A stretch of 9,036 nucleotides of DNA from Tissierellia bacterium. Lineage in GTDB: Bacteria; Bacillota; Clostridia; Tissierellales; Tissierellaceae. The stretch is from the NCBI GenBank assembly GCA_012521625.1, contig JAAYLY010000190.1:1-9036 (forward strand). The letters run 5' to 3'. This document shows, piece after piece, positions 1 through 5,706 of this stretch. The notes below the pieces were generated by a model that saw only the letters and a program-made list of their open reading frames with translations, was not told the DNA's origin and made no database searches. Each line of letters starts with the position of its first letter. Position 1 is the first letter of the stretch. Made by a program: the position numbers and the translations under genes.

Positions 1-33
1 AAAAGTACTGTTGAAATTCAGTATATTAAATAA
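1..33 (+). CDS. possible C-terminal tail of an upstream gene (partial)
   Basis: Frame 1 is open from the window edge and reads KSTVEIQYIK before a TAA stop at 31-33. One base later a perfect terminator hairpin with a T-tract on the plus strand begins, which is where the end of a plus-strand gene would be expected. Ten residues are too few to recognise a family, so no function is given. The call rests only on the open frame and on its position against the terminator. The alternative is that these bases are non-coding. Confidence 0.35.
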   Translation, partial: KSTVEIQYIK

Positions 34-34
34 C

Positions 35-82
35 AATCCAAATTAAAAGGAATTGAGATATCCTTTTAATTTGGATTTTTTT
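35..82. terminator. strong rho-independent terminator, probably bidirectional
   Basis: A perfect 17-bp stem pairs 35-51 with 61-77 around a 9-nt loop (52-60). On the plus strand the 3' arm runs into seven Ts (76-82), a classic intrinsic terminator for a gene entering from the left. On the minus strand the hairpin lies just after the pepF stop codon (87-89). There the run after the stem is T-rich but interrupted (complement of 23-34), so it can plausibly also end pepF transcripts, less perfectly. Confidence 0.85.
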
Positions 83-86
83 CATC

Positions 87-1853
87 CTATTTAACACTAA
101 GTTTAATAAAGTCCTCTATATCCTTCTCAATTAGGCTGAGGGATTGTCTAAAGAAGTCTGGGTCATTTACATCTATACCCACCATGGCTGCCACATCCTT
201 GATATTCTTCTTACCAGTGGCATTTAATAGCCTATCATATTCAGCTACGAAATCCTTACCCCTCTTTAAATATTCTGCGTATATACCCTTGGCAAATAGT
301 AGGCCGAAGGCATAGGGGAAGTTGTAGAAGTTCCTACCGGCTGAATAATAATGTGACTTATTAATCCACATATAGGGATGTAAATATTCATGGTCTAGCC
401 CATCACCATAGGCCTCCTTCTGAGCCTCCAGCATTAGATTTTTAAGTTCATCCACCGATAAGGAATGGTCCCTCCTAATTTCAAATAATCTACTTTCAAA
501 TAGATACCTACTATATATATCTACTATAACCTGGCCTGCATCTGATATGGAAGACTCCAGTATGGAAAGCTTCTCCTGGTCAGTGGATTTTTCCAACTGT
601 GCATTTACTACTATTGTTTCACAGAAGATGGAGGCCGTTTCAGCTATAGGCATAGGATATCTGCTGTTTAAGATGGATTCATCCATAAGGGTGGATCCAT
701 GGTAGGCATGGCCTAACTCATGGGCAAGGGTTATGACATTGGAGAAGCTGCCTTCAAAATTAGCCATAATTCTACTTTCTCCAATGGGATGTATATTTGA
801 GCAGAAAGCCCCTCCACTTTTTCCCTTCCTAGGCTCCACATCTAACCAGTTATTGTCGAAGGCAGTTTGGGCAAAATCCGCCAACTTAACACTAAATGTT
901 CTAAAATTATCCACAATAAAGTCCTGGGCTTCCTCATAAGTAAATTTAATATCCACATCACCTACTGGAGCAAAGAGGTCGTAGAAGGGTAAACCTTCTC
1001 TGTGGCCTAGGATCCTAGCTTTTTGCCTATAGTATTTGTGAAATACTGGTAAGTATTCTTTGATGGCTGTAAACATGGCATCTAGGGCTTTTTTATCCAT
1101 ACGGGACTGAATTAGAACCTCTTCCAAGGGACTATACCCCCTTAGTTCTGTAACAGTGAGAACCTCACCCTTTATGCCGTTTAAGGCTGCAGCAGAAGAA
1201 TCCTCAATCTTCTCATAGGACTTTAATTCTGCCTCGTAGGCTGCCTTCCTTACACCTTGGTCTTTATGGTAAGCCATATTCCTTACTACTGGTAAGGGAA
1301 GTGATTTTTTCTCCCCATCTATTTCCACATCCACCAATAGATTAGATACAAGCTTATTTTGCAAGTTGGCCCAGGCTCTAGAGCCTGTATTTCTCAACTT
1401 AGCTATTAAGACCTCTTCCTCCTCGCTTAGCATATATTTGCTATTCTTTTTTATCTCCTTTAAATAGAATTCATGTTCATATAAAAGTTTTGAAGTAGGA
1501 ATAAGTTCATTTAAATCATCTAGCCTCTTGATAAATTTCTGTAAGGCAACTTGAGGCTTAGTTAATTTTGAACCTAAAACCGATAACTGATCTAGATACT
1601 TTAGAGCCTCTTCATCATTTGCATCTACACTGGAAGTTAGGCTAGCAAAGGTAATTAGTTTAGTTAGGAGGCTTGTAATATCCTGGCTATATTTAATATA
1701 TTCCTCCAGCCTTATTCTAGCATCTTCAGGTATATTTAGCTTTTCATCACACCAACTATTAAATTCATCAATAGCTTTTTTAAGCTTAGTTAGATCTCCT
1801 TGAAATTCTTCTGAATCAAAACTAGGATATAATTCAGTTAAACTCCAACGCAT
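87..1853 (-). CDS. pepF: oligoendopeptidase F (M3B family zinc metallopeptidase)
   Basis: This 588-residue protein is a cytosolic zinc peptidase that cleaves short and medium peptides, probably in peptide recycling. The N-terminal half (about residues 1-200) is helical and charged, matching the PepF N-terminal region. The catalytic domain carries HELGH at 378-382, with the two His as zinc ligands and E379 as the catalytic base. AETAS at 404-408 probably supplies the third ligand, E405. The conserved C-terminal block around 502-520, with several Tyr and a YAFG motif, fits the substrate-binding region of M3 enzymes. There is no signal peptide. The length matches the family norm of about 600 residues. 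The ATG start at 1853 follows a good ribosome binding site (AAGGTG, 1861-1866) at 7 nt. It is divergent from cwlD and appears monocistronic. Substrate preference cannot be read from the sequence. Confidence 0.95.
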   Translation of the reverse strand: MRWSLTELYPSFDSEEFQGDLTKLKKAIDEFNSWCDEKLNIPEDARIRLEEYIKYSQDITSLLTKLITFASLTSSVDANDEEALKYLDQLSVLGSKLTKPQVALQKFIKRLDDLNELIPTSKLLYEHEFYLKEIKKNSKYMLSEEEEVLIAKLRNTGSRAWANLQNKLVSNLLVDVEIDGEKKSLPLPVVRNMAYHKDQGVRKAAYEAELKSYEKIEDSSAAALNGIKGEVLTVTELRGYSPLEEVLIQSRMDKKALDAMFTAIKEYLPVFHKYYRQKARILGHREGLPFYDLFAPVGDVDIKFTYEEAQDFIVDNFRTFSVKLADFAQTAFDNNWLDVEPRKGKSGGAFCSNIHPIGESRIMANFEGSFSNVITLAHELGHAYHGSTLMDESILNSRYPMPIAETASIFCETIVVNAQLEKSTDQEKLSILESSISDAGQVIVDIYSRYLFESRLFEIRRDHSLSVDELKNLMLEAQKEAYGDGLDHEYLHPYMWINKSHYYSAGRNFYNFPYAFGLLFAKGIYAEYLKRGKDFVAEYDRLLNATGKKNIKDVAAMVGIDVNDPDFFRQSLSLIEKDIEDFIKLSVK

Positions 1854-1860
1854 AAGAACA

Positions 1861-1870
1861 CACCTTTCCC
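1861..1870 (-). promoter_or_regulatory. ribosome binding site of pepF
   Basis: The minus strand reads GGGAAAGGTG here, 7 nt before the ATG at 1851-1853. It supports that ATG as the true start. Confidence 0.7.
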
Positions 1871-1890
1871 TAATATTTCGACTAACTAAT

Positions 1891-1899
1891 ATTATAACA
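1891..1899 (-). promoter_or_regulatory. extended -10 promoter for pepF
   Basis: Read on the minus strand this is TGTTATAAT, a perfect TATAAT preceded by the TGn extension. The hexamer 17 nt further upstream (1914-1919, CTTATA) is a poor -35, which is tolerated in extended -10 promoters. Transcription would start near 1884, giving a leader of about 30 nt with the pepF ribosome binding site in it. The assignment is inferred from motif and spacing. Confidence 0.55.
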
Positions 1900-1921
1900 C
1901 ATTAATAGGATAATATAAGCA

Positions 1922-1955
1922 TTTATTGCTAGTTATAAAATACCCTAGCAATAAA
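1922..1955. repeat. 11-bp inverted repeat in the pepF/cwlD divergent gap
   Basis: The arms 1922-1932 (TTTATTGCTAG) and 1945-1955 (CTAGCAATAAA) pair perfectly around a 12-nt AT-rich loop. Neither strand has a T-tract directly after the stem, so it does not look like an intrinsic terminator. It lies just upstream of the pepF promoter and about 100 bp before cwlD, a reasonable place for an operator. No known regulator motif was recognised. Confidence 0.5.
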
Positions 1956-1986
1956 ACTATTTAGCTGGTCCTTTATAGGATTCCTG

Positions 1987-2028
1987 TGAATATTAGGTGA
2001 ATTTCCTTGGAATATAAGGGGTATTCCA
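1987..2028 (+). promoter_or_regulatory. weak sporulation-type promoter candidate and small hairpin before cwlD
   Basis: TGAATA at 1987-1992 resembles the -35 of SigG-type forespore promoters. AATATAA at 2011-2017, 18 nt later, is a poor match to their -10 (CATACTA-like). A 7-bp stem (2008-2014 with 2022-2028, 7-nt loop) overlaps the -10 candidate. In Bacillus subtilis cwlD is expressed from sporulation promoters, so such an element is expected, but the match here is weak. Confidence 0.25.
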
Positions 2029-2043
2029 GCAATATATTCTTAT

Positions 2044-2051
2044 AGAGGTGG
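2044..2051 (+). promoter_or_regulatory. ribosome binding site of cwlD
   Basis: AGAGGTGG lies 4-9 nt before the ATG at 2056 and fixes that start. No other ATG or GTG nearby has a comparable site. Confidence 0.65.
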
Positions 2052-2055
2052 TTCG

Positions 2056-2772
2056 ATGAAGGTCTACTTTATAAGAAAGAAATACCTGTATATTTCCATG
2101 CTGGTTATTATCTTCCTGATAGCAACACTTATTGCAATACATCATAGGATTAAGACAAAAGAGGTCTTTTACCTTCCCATAACTAACAGAATCATAGGTA
2201 TAGATCCTGGCCATGGAGGGGTAGATCCTGGGGCAGTAAGTAAAAATGGGGTACTGGAAGATAATATCAACTTGGCTATAGGGCTAAAGTTAAAAAGGCT
2301 GATAGAACAAAGTGGTGGAATCGCTATTATGACCAGGGAAGAGGATGTAGGACTTTATACTGAAAAGTCAAAAAGCCTAAGGGAGAAGAAGACAGAGGAT
2401 TTACTCAACAGGAAAAAATTAATAGAGGAAGCAGGATGTGAGGTCTTCGTAAGCATACATATGAACAGTTTCACAAATTCCAAGTATTCAGGGGCACAGA
2501 CCTTTTACTATGATGGAAATCCTGAAAATGAGAGGCTAGCTACCATCATACAAGATGAGTTAAGGGCAGTCTTAGATAAGGATAATAGGAGGGTAGCAGC
2601 TAAGCGGGACGATGTTTATTTAATTAAGGAGTTGGAGATTCCTTCCGTACTGGTAGAAGCTGGATTTTTATCTAACCCAGAGGAGGAGAGGTTATTACAG
2701 ACGGAGGAATATCAAGAAAAGATTGCCTGGGCCATCTATGTAGGCATAATGAAATACCTAAACGATATTTGA
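2056..2772 (+). CDS. cwlD: N-acetylmuramoyl-L-alanine amidase CwlD (spore cortex)
   Basis: CwlD removes the peptide stem from muramic acid in spore cortex peptidoglycan. This is the first step to muramic-delta-lactam, which a deacetylase such as PdaA completes and which germination lytic enzymes recognise. The 238-residue product matches Bacillus CwlD in length (about 237) and along its sequence as I recall it. A single membrane segment or uncleaved signal spans about residues 11-29, followed by an Amidase_3 domain from about 45. Zinc-site and catalytic residues are visible: H53 in DPGHGG, E68, H135 in SIHMN, and E201 in VEAGFLSNP. SGAQTFYY (145-152) is also typical of CwlD. The gene stands alone, divergent from pepF and convergent with the reductase gene. 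A vegetative Amidase_3 hydrolase is the alternative, but the short single-domain form without wall-binding repeats favours CwlD. Confidence 0.9.
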   Translation: MKVYFIRKKYLYISMLVIIFLIATLIAIHHRIKTKEVFYLPITNRIIGIDPGHGGVDPGAVSKNGVLEDNINLAIGLKLKRLIEQSGGIAIMTREEDVGLYTEKSKSLREKKTEDLLNRKKLIEEAGCEVFVSIHMNSFTNSKYSGAQTFYYDGNPENERLATIIQDELRAVLDKDNRRVAAKRDDVYLIKELEIPSVLVEAGFLSNPEEERLLQTEEYQEKIAWAIYVGIMKYLNDI

Positions 2773-2775
2773 AGG

Positions 2776-2807
2776 GCAGTGGATAAGTATGTGAATTTAT
2801 CCACTGC
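2776..2807. repeat. 11-bp hairpin between convergent genes, without T-tract
   Basis: The arms 2776-2786 and 2797-2807 pair perfectly (GCAGTGGATAA with TTATCCACTGC) around a 10-nt loop. It starts 3 nt after the cwlD stop and could block or stabilise transcript ends from cwlD, and from the opposing reductase gene. No run of Ts follows on either strand, so it is not a standard intrinsic terminator. Each arm also contains a DnaA-box-like 9-mer. Confidence 0.6.
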
Positions 2808-2838
2808 AGCCTGTGGATAACGTTGATAAGGTGGATAG
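2778..2838. promoter_or_regulatory. cluster of DnaA-box-like 9-mers
   Basis: Measured against the DnaA box TTATCCACA, the gap holds five related 9-mers. One is exact on the minus strand (2812-2820). Two have a single mismatch (TTATCCACT): 2778-2786 minus and 2797-2805 plus. Two weaker ones with two mismatches each directly abut the exact box: 2821-2829 (TTATCAACG) and 2830-2838 (CTATCCACC), both minus, giving a head-to-tail 9-nt period. It could be a DnaA titration or regulatory site. Binding is inferred from motif only. Part of the repetition follows from the hairpin, whose two arms are one sequence inverted. Confidence 0.45.
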
Positions 2839-2849
2839 TTTGCACAAGA

Positions 2850-3980
2850 TCAGCTGGAAAGCACTCTATGAGCTTCTTTCAGATGCTCTATTATGTCGAG
2901 ATTTTGTGGACAAACTTGTTCACATGCTCCACATTCTACACACTGGGTGCTATCTTTTGCCTCTTCTTGGATATTTTTGTAAGCTGATTTGGCCCTATCC
3001 TCTATACCGTAAACGAAGAAGTGGTTATAGTGGGTAAAGATAGTAGGTATATTAACATTAGATGGGCAGGGTATACAGTATTCACATCCAGTACAGCCTA
3101 CCTTTATTCGTTGATTATATAAGTCCCCAACCTCATCATATAACCTTAGCTCTTCTTCAGTTAGTGAATTTGGCTTGCTATTGGAAGCCGTAGCTATATT
3201 TTCCTTAACTTCAGCTAGATTTCTCATACCGCTGAGAACCACTGAAACCTCTTGGAAATTAAATACCCACCTTAATGCCCATTCAGCAGGGCTTCTCTTC
3301 ACTGGGCTCCTATTCCAAATTTCCAATATATCTTCGGGAGCATTTGCCAATCTTCCACCTTTTATTGGTTCCATTATTACCAGGGAAATATCTTTTTCAG
3401 CAGCATATTTCAAACCATCGATTCCTGCCTGATAATGTTTATCCATGTAATTAAGTTGGATTTGACAAAAATCCCAACTATATGAATCTACAACTTCTTT
3501 AAAAATGGGAAATTCATCATGGAAGGAAAAGCCAGCATAGTTTATTTTGCCCTTTTCCTTAGCCTCATCTAAGAATCTAAAGACATCTAACTTGGCTATT
3601 CTTTCCCATATATCCTTATTTACATTATGCAATAGATAGAAGTCTATATAGTCTGTTTGCAGCCGATCCAGTTGTTCATCTAATAATCTTTCAAAATCCT
3701 CATAGGATTTAACTAGCCAGATGGGAAGTTTAGTAGCTATATATACCCTATCCCTATAGGGTTTTAGTACTTTGCCTAGGAAGGTTTCTGAATTGCCTTG
3801 TAGGTAATTATAGGCGGTGTCGAAATAGTTGACACCCTTTTCTATGGCGTAGTTAATAATCTCAGTGGCCTTATCCTCATCAATCTTGCCAGATTTATCG
3901 TCTAAAACCGGCAACCTCATACAACCAAAACCTAATAAGGAGACATCTAACTTGTCTTTGGTAAATTTACGATATTGCAT
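2850..3980 (-). CDS. aldo/keto reductase with C-terminal 4Fe-4S ferredoxin-like domain
   Basis: This 376-residue protein is a fusion of an aldo/keto reductase barrel (about 1-285) and a cysteine-rich tail (about 290-376). The AKR catalytic tetrad is intact: D54 and Y59 in FDTAYNYLQG, K84 in ATK, and H118 in LLH. GG at 208-209 and the segment around 248-260 (VLSGMRNLAEV) fit the cofactor-binding end of the barrel. The tail has Cys296, 299, 302 and 305, then a classic CX2CX2CX3CP set at Cys347, 350, 353 and 357, suggesting one or two Fe-S clusters. Such proteins are common in anaerobes and usually annotated only as oxidoreductases; the substrate is unknown. Fe-S clusters suggest electron exchange with ferredoxin or flavodoxin as well as NAD(P)H, which is inference. 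It diverges from gcvT but shows no metabolic link to it. The ATG at 3980 has a GAAGGGGG site (3991-3998). Confidence 0.93.
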   Translation of the reverse strand: MQYRKFTKDKLDVSLLGFGCMRLPVLDDKSGKIDEDKATEIINYAIEKGVNYFDTAYNYLQGNSETFLGKVLKPYRDRVYIATKLPIWLVKSYEDFERLLDEQLDRLQTDYIDFYLLHNVNKDIWERIAKLDVFRFLDEAKEKGKINYAGFSFHDEFPIFKEVVDSYSWDFCQIQLNYMDKHYQAGIDGLKYAAEKDISLVIMEPIKGGRLANAPEDILEIWNRSPVKRSPAEWALRWVFNFQEVSVVLSGMRNLAEVKENIATASNSKPNSLTEEELRLYDEVGDLYNQRIKVGCTGCEYCIPCPSNVNIPTIFTHYNHFFVYGIEDRAKSAYKNIQEEAKDSTQCVECGACEQVCPQNLDIIEHLKEAHRVLSS

Positions 3981-3990
3981 AAAATAACAT

Positions 3991-3998
3991 CCCCCTTC
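3991..3998 (-). promoter_or_regulatory. ribosome binding site of the aldo/keto reductase gene
   Basis: The minus strand reads GAAGGGGG, ending 10 nt before the ATG at 3978-3980. It supports that start codon. Confidence 0.6.
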
Positions 3999-4015
3999 AT
4001 AAATTAATCAAGTCA

Positions 4016-4059
4016 GTACCCTTTCTTATGTGGAGTTTAGGCCTAATATATTCGGGTAC
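4016..4059. repeat. nested inverted repeats in the reductase/gcvT divergent gap
   Basis: GTACCC (4016-4021) and GGGTAC (4054-4059) can pair. The 32 nt between them hold a perfect 10-bp palindrome, TTAGGCCTAA (4037-4046). On the minus strand this falls in the predicted leader of the reductase gene, between its promoter and ribosome binding site. It could be a leader structure or an operator. The outer stem is only 6 bp, so chance is possible. Confidence 0.35.
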
Positions 4060-4063
4060 AATA

Positions 4064-4091
4064 ATTATAACGAGCCCAAATATCAGTTAAA
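4064..4091 (-). promoter_or_regulatory. candidate promoter of the aldo/keto reductase gene
   Basis: On the minus strand a perfect TATAAT (4064-4069) is preceded after 16 nt by TTTAAC (4086-4091), a moderate -35. Transcription would start near 4057, leaving a leader of about 75 nt that contains the inverted repeat at 4016-4059. It is inferred from motif and spacing. Confidence 0.45.
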
Positions 4092-4111
4092 GAATAGCTA
4101 ACATATTCCAT

Positions 4112-4136
4112 TATATCATATTAAATATATCATATT
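4112..4136 (+). repeat. 11-nt direct repeat just before the gcvT ribosome binding site
   Basis: TATATCATATT occurs at 4112-4122 and again at 4126-4136, a period of 14 nt. The second copy ends 2 nt before the gcvT ribosome binding site (4139-4148). This AT-rich stretch probably includes the gcvT promoter or start site, but no convincing -35/-10 pair stands out. A tandem regulator site or simple AT-rich drift would both explain it. Confidence 0.4.
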
Positions 4137-4138
4137 TT

Positions 4139-4148
4139 GAGGGAGTGG
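4139..4148 (+). promoter_or_regulatory. ribosome binding site of gcvT
   Basis: GAGGGAGTGG lies 4 nt before the ATG at 4153 and supports that start. Confidence 0.6.
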
Positions 4149-4152
4149 TTAA

Positions 4153-5250
4153 ATGGAAGGTAAAAAGACAGCGCTTTATGAGGAGCACCTTTCCTTAAAA
4201 GGAAAGATGGTCAACTATGCAGGCTGGTTGCTACCAGTTCAATATGAGGGTCTAATCCCTGAGCATAATGCCGTTAGAGAGACTGCAGGAATTTTTGACG
4301 TCTCCCATATGGGTACCATCCTAGTTAAGGGTAAAGATGCAAGACCTTACTTAGACTATATTATGACAAACGATATTAGTAATCAAAGACAAAATCAAGT
4401 TCTATACACCTTCATGTGCAATCCTGATGGTGGAGTAGTAGATGACTTACTAGTCTATAAATATAATGATGAGAAGTTCTTATTAGTTGTGAATGCAGCC
4501 AATCTGGAGAAGGATTATAGGTGGCTTGAGGACCATAGGGCCAATTACCAGGTCTACTTGGAAGATAAGTCACCAGAAACTAGCATATTGGCCCTGCAAG
4601 GACCTAAGGCTGAGGAGATCCTTCAAAAACTAATAGACATAGATCTTAAGGAGCTGAAATTCTTCAACTTTAGAGATGGGGTTAAGATAGATAAAATAGA
4701 GGCCATGGTCTCAAGGACAGGATATACAGGGGAAGATGGCTTTGAAATCTTCACAAATAATGAGGATGTGGTTAAGCTTTGGAGAAAGCTGTTGGAGGTG
4801 GGCAGCCATTATGGTCTTAAACCTGCTGGCCTAGGAAGCAGGGACACCTTAAGATTTGAAGCCGCCCTACCCCTATATGGTAATGAGCTATCTGAAGATA
4901 TTAGTCCATTGGAGGCAGGATTGAAATTTTTCGTAAAACTTAAAAAGGAAAGCAACTTTATAGGTAAGGATAGGCTAATTGACCAGTGGGAAAAGGGCTT
5001 AGATAGGGTTCTAGTAGGCTTTGAGCTTTTAGAAAGGGGTATACCTAGGGAGGGCTATGAAGTCTACAAGGAGGATAAAAAAATAGGCCATGTAACTACT
5101 GGTTATATGAGCCCTACCCTAAATAAGAGTATTGGAAATGCCTTAATTCAAGCAGACCAAGCTGAATTAGGTAAGGAGATTCAGGTTAAAATTAGGAATA
5201 GGATGGTTAAGGCTAAGATAATTGACAAAAACTTCTTGAAAAATAGATAG
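4153..5250 (+). CDS. gcvT: aminomethyltransferase, glycine cleavage T-protein
   Basis: GcvT takes the aminomethyl group from the lipoyl arm of GcvH, transfers the one-carbon unit to tetrahydrofolate as 5,10-methylene-THF and releases ammonia. At 365 residues it matches the usual 360-375. Family motifs are in order: NYAGWLLPVQY (21-31), FDVSHMG (48-54), MTNDIS (71-76), NPDGGVVDDL (90-99), LQGPKA (about 148-153), SRTGYTGEDGFE (about 187-198) and PAGLGSRDTLRFEA (about 225-238). D98 in GGVVDD aligns with the catalytic Asp of Thermotoga maritima GcvT (D96, by my recall). The GTGYMSPTL-type segment near 310-325 is typical of the C-terminal barrel. It is the first gene of the cluster, so operon transcription presumably starts in the preceding gap. 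DMGDH-type folate enzymes share the fold, but the gcvH and gcvP neighbours settle the call. Confidence 0.97.
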   Translation: MEGKKTALYEEHLSLKGKMVNYAGWLLPVQYEGLIPEHNAVRETAGIFDVSHMGTILVKGKDARPYLDYIMTNDISNQRQNQVLYTFMCNPDGGVVDDLLVYKYNDEKFLLVVNAANLEKDYRWLEDHRANYQVYLEDKSPETSILALQGPKAEEILQKLIDIDLKELKFFNFRDGVKIDKIEAMVSRTGYTGEDGFEIFTNNEDVVKLWRKLLEVGSHYGLKPAGLGSRDTLRFEAALPLYGNELSEDISPLEAGLKFFVKLKKESNFIGKDRLIDQWEKGLDRVLVGFELLERGIPREGYEVYKEDKKIGHVTTGYMSPTLNKSIGNALIQADQAELGKEIQVKIRNRMVKAKIIDKNFLKNR

Positions 5251-5308
5251 AATATCACTATTATATTGATACAAAGATGTCTAAAGATTTCAAAATATAA
5301 AAATATAT

Positions 5309-5315
5309 AGGAGGT
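5309..5315 (+). promoter_or_regulatory. ribosome binding site of gcvH
   Basis: AGGAGGT, a perfect Shine-Dalgarno, lies 6 nt before the ATG at 5322. The 71-bp gap between gcvT and gcvH is otherwise A/T-rich and shows no terminator, so the two genes are likely co-transcribed. The strong site suggests high translation of the carrier protein. Confidence 0.75.
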
Positions 5316-5321
5316 ATAAAG

Positions 5322-5705
5322 ATGAGCGTGTTAAAGGATCTATATTATACTAAGGACCATGAGTGGTTAAGGGTAGAGGGTGATGAGGCTTATATAGGAA
5401 TTACCGATTTTGCTCAAGAGCAGTTGGGAGATATAGTATATGTAGAATTACCAGAAGTAGATGATGAATTTGATAAAGATGAAGCCTTCTCTGCAGTAGA
5501 GTCTGTTAAGGCGGCATCTGACATCTATATGCCGGTGGATGGGGTAATATTGGAAGTCAATGAAGAATTAGTAGATGCTCCAGAGTTATTAAATACAGAC
5601 CCTTATGAAAACTGGATAGTAAAGATAGAGATTAGGGACAAATCCCAATTAGATGAATTGCTGACAAGTGCAGAGTATGAAGATTATTTAGCTGAGGAGG
5701 TATAG
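5322..5705 (+). CDS. gcvH: glycine cleavage system H-protein (lipoyl carrier)
   Basis: GcvH is the small shuttle protein whose lipoyl-lysine arm carries the aminomethyl intermediate from P-protein to T-protein and is then reoxidised by Lpd. The 127-residue length is typical. The N-terminal YYTKDHEWLRVEG (8-20) and IGITDFAQEQLGDIVYVELP (25-44) are hallmark segments. The lipoylation site is K63 in AVESVKAASDIYMPVDG, and the C-terminal part has the usual DPYENWIVKI segment. The very acidic composition fits the family. The stop at 5703-5705 is one base from the gcvPA start, and the last codons of gcvH contain the gcvPA ribosome binding site, so the two are translationally coupled. No lipoate ligase or LipB gene is visible, so the lipoylation route is not known. 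Confidence 0.97.
   Translation: MSVLKDLYYTKDHEWLRVEGDEAYIGITDFAQEQLGDIVYVELPEVDDEFDKDEAFSAVESVKAASDIYMPVDGVILEVNEELVDAPELLNTDPYENWIVKIEIRDKSQLDELLTSAEYEDYLAEEV
5694..5701 (+). promoter_or_regulatory. gcvPA ribosome binding site inside the gcvH coding end
   Basis: GAGGAGGT sits within the final gcvH codons, 5 nt before the gcvPA ATG at 5707. It fixes that start and indicates translational coupling of carrier and decarboxylase. Confidence 0.75.
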
Positions 5706-5706
5706 A

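Noticed and set aside
733..939. 68-codon open frame on the plus strand
   Set aside because: It lies wholly opposite the zinc-site region of pepF, has no ribosome binding site and no family resemblance.
1993..2214. 73-codon open frame on the minus strand
   Set aside because: It overlaps the cwlD leader and 5' end. The plus-strand cwlD reading is clearly real and the antisense frame has no recognisable motif.
2776..2838. Replication origin (oriC or plasmid origin)
   Set aside because: There is no dnaA/dnaN or rep gene, no AT-rich unwinding region beside the boxes, and the gap is only 77 bp between unrelated metabolic and sporulation genes.
2813..3432. Two plus-strand open frames, 2813-3037 and 3175-3432
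   Set aside because: Both lie mostly opposite the conserved reductase coding sequence and have no recognisable domain. The Cys and Leu in the first are the antisense of the ferredoxin-like tail.
3981..4152. Glycine or other riboswitch upstream of gcvT
   Set aside because: I looked for the conserved core and helices and saw none on either strand. Only short inverted and direct repeats are present.
5222..5253. Internal promoter at the end of gcvT (TTGACA 5222-5227, TAGAAT 5248-5253)
   Set aside because: The hexamers are good but 20 nt apart, too long for a sigma-A promoter. TTGACA also falls in the coding sequence, where it encodes Ile-Asp-Lys residues.
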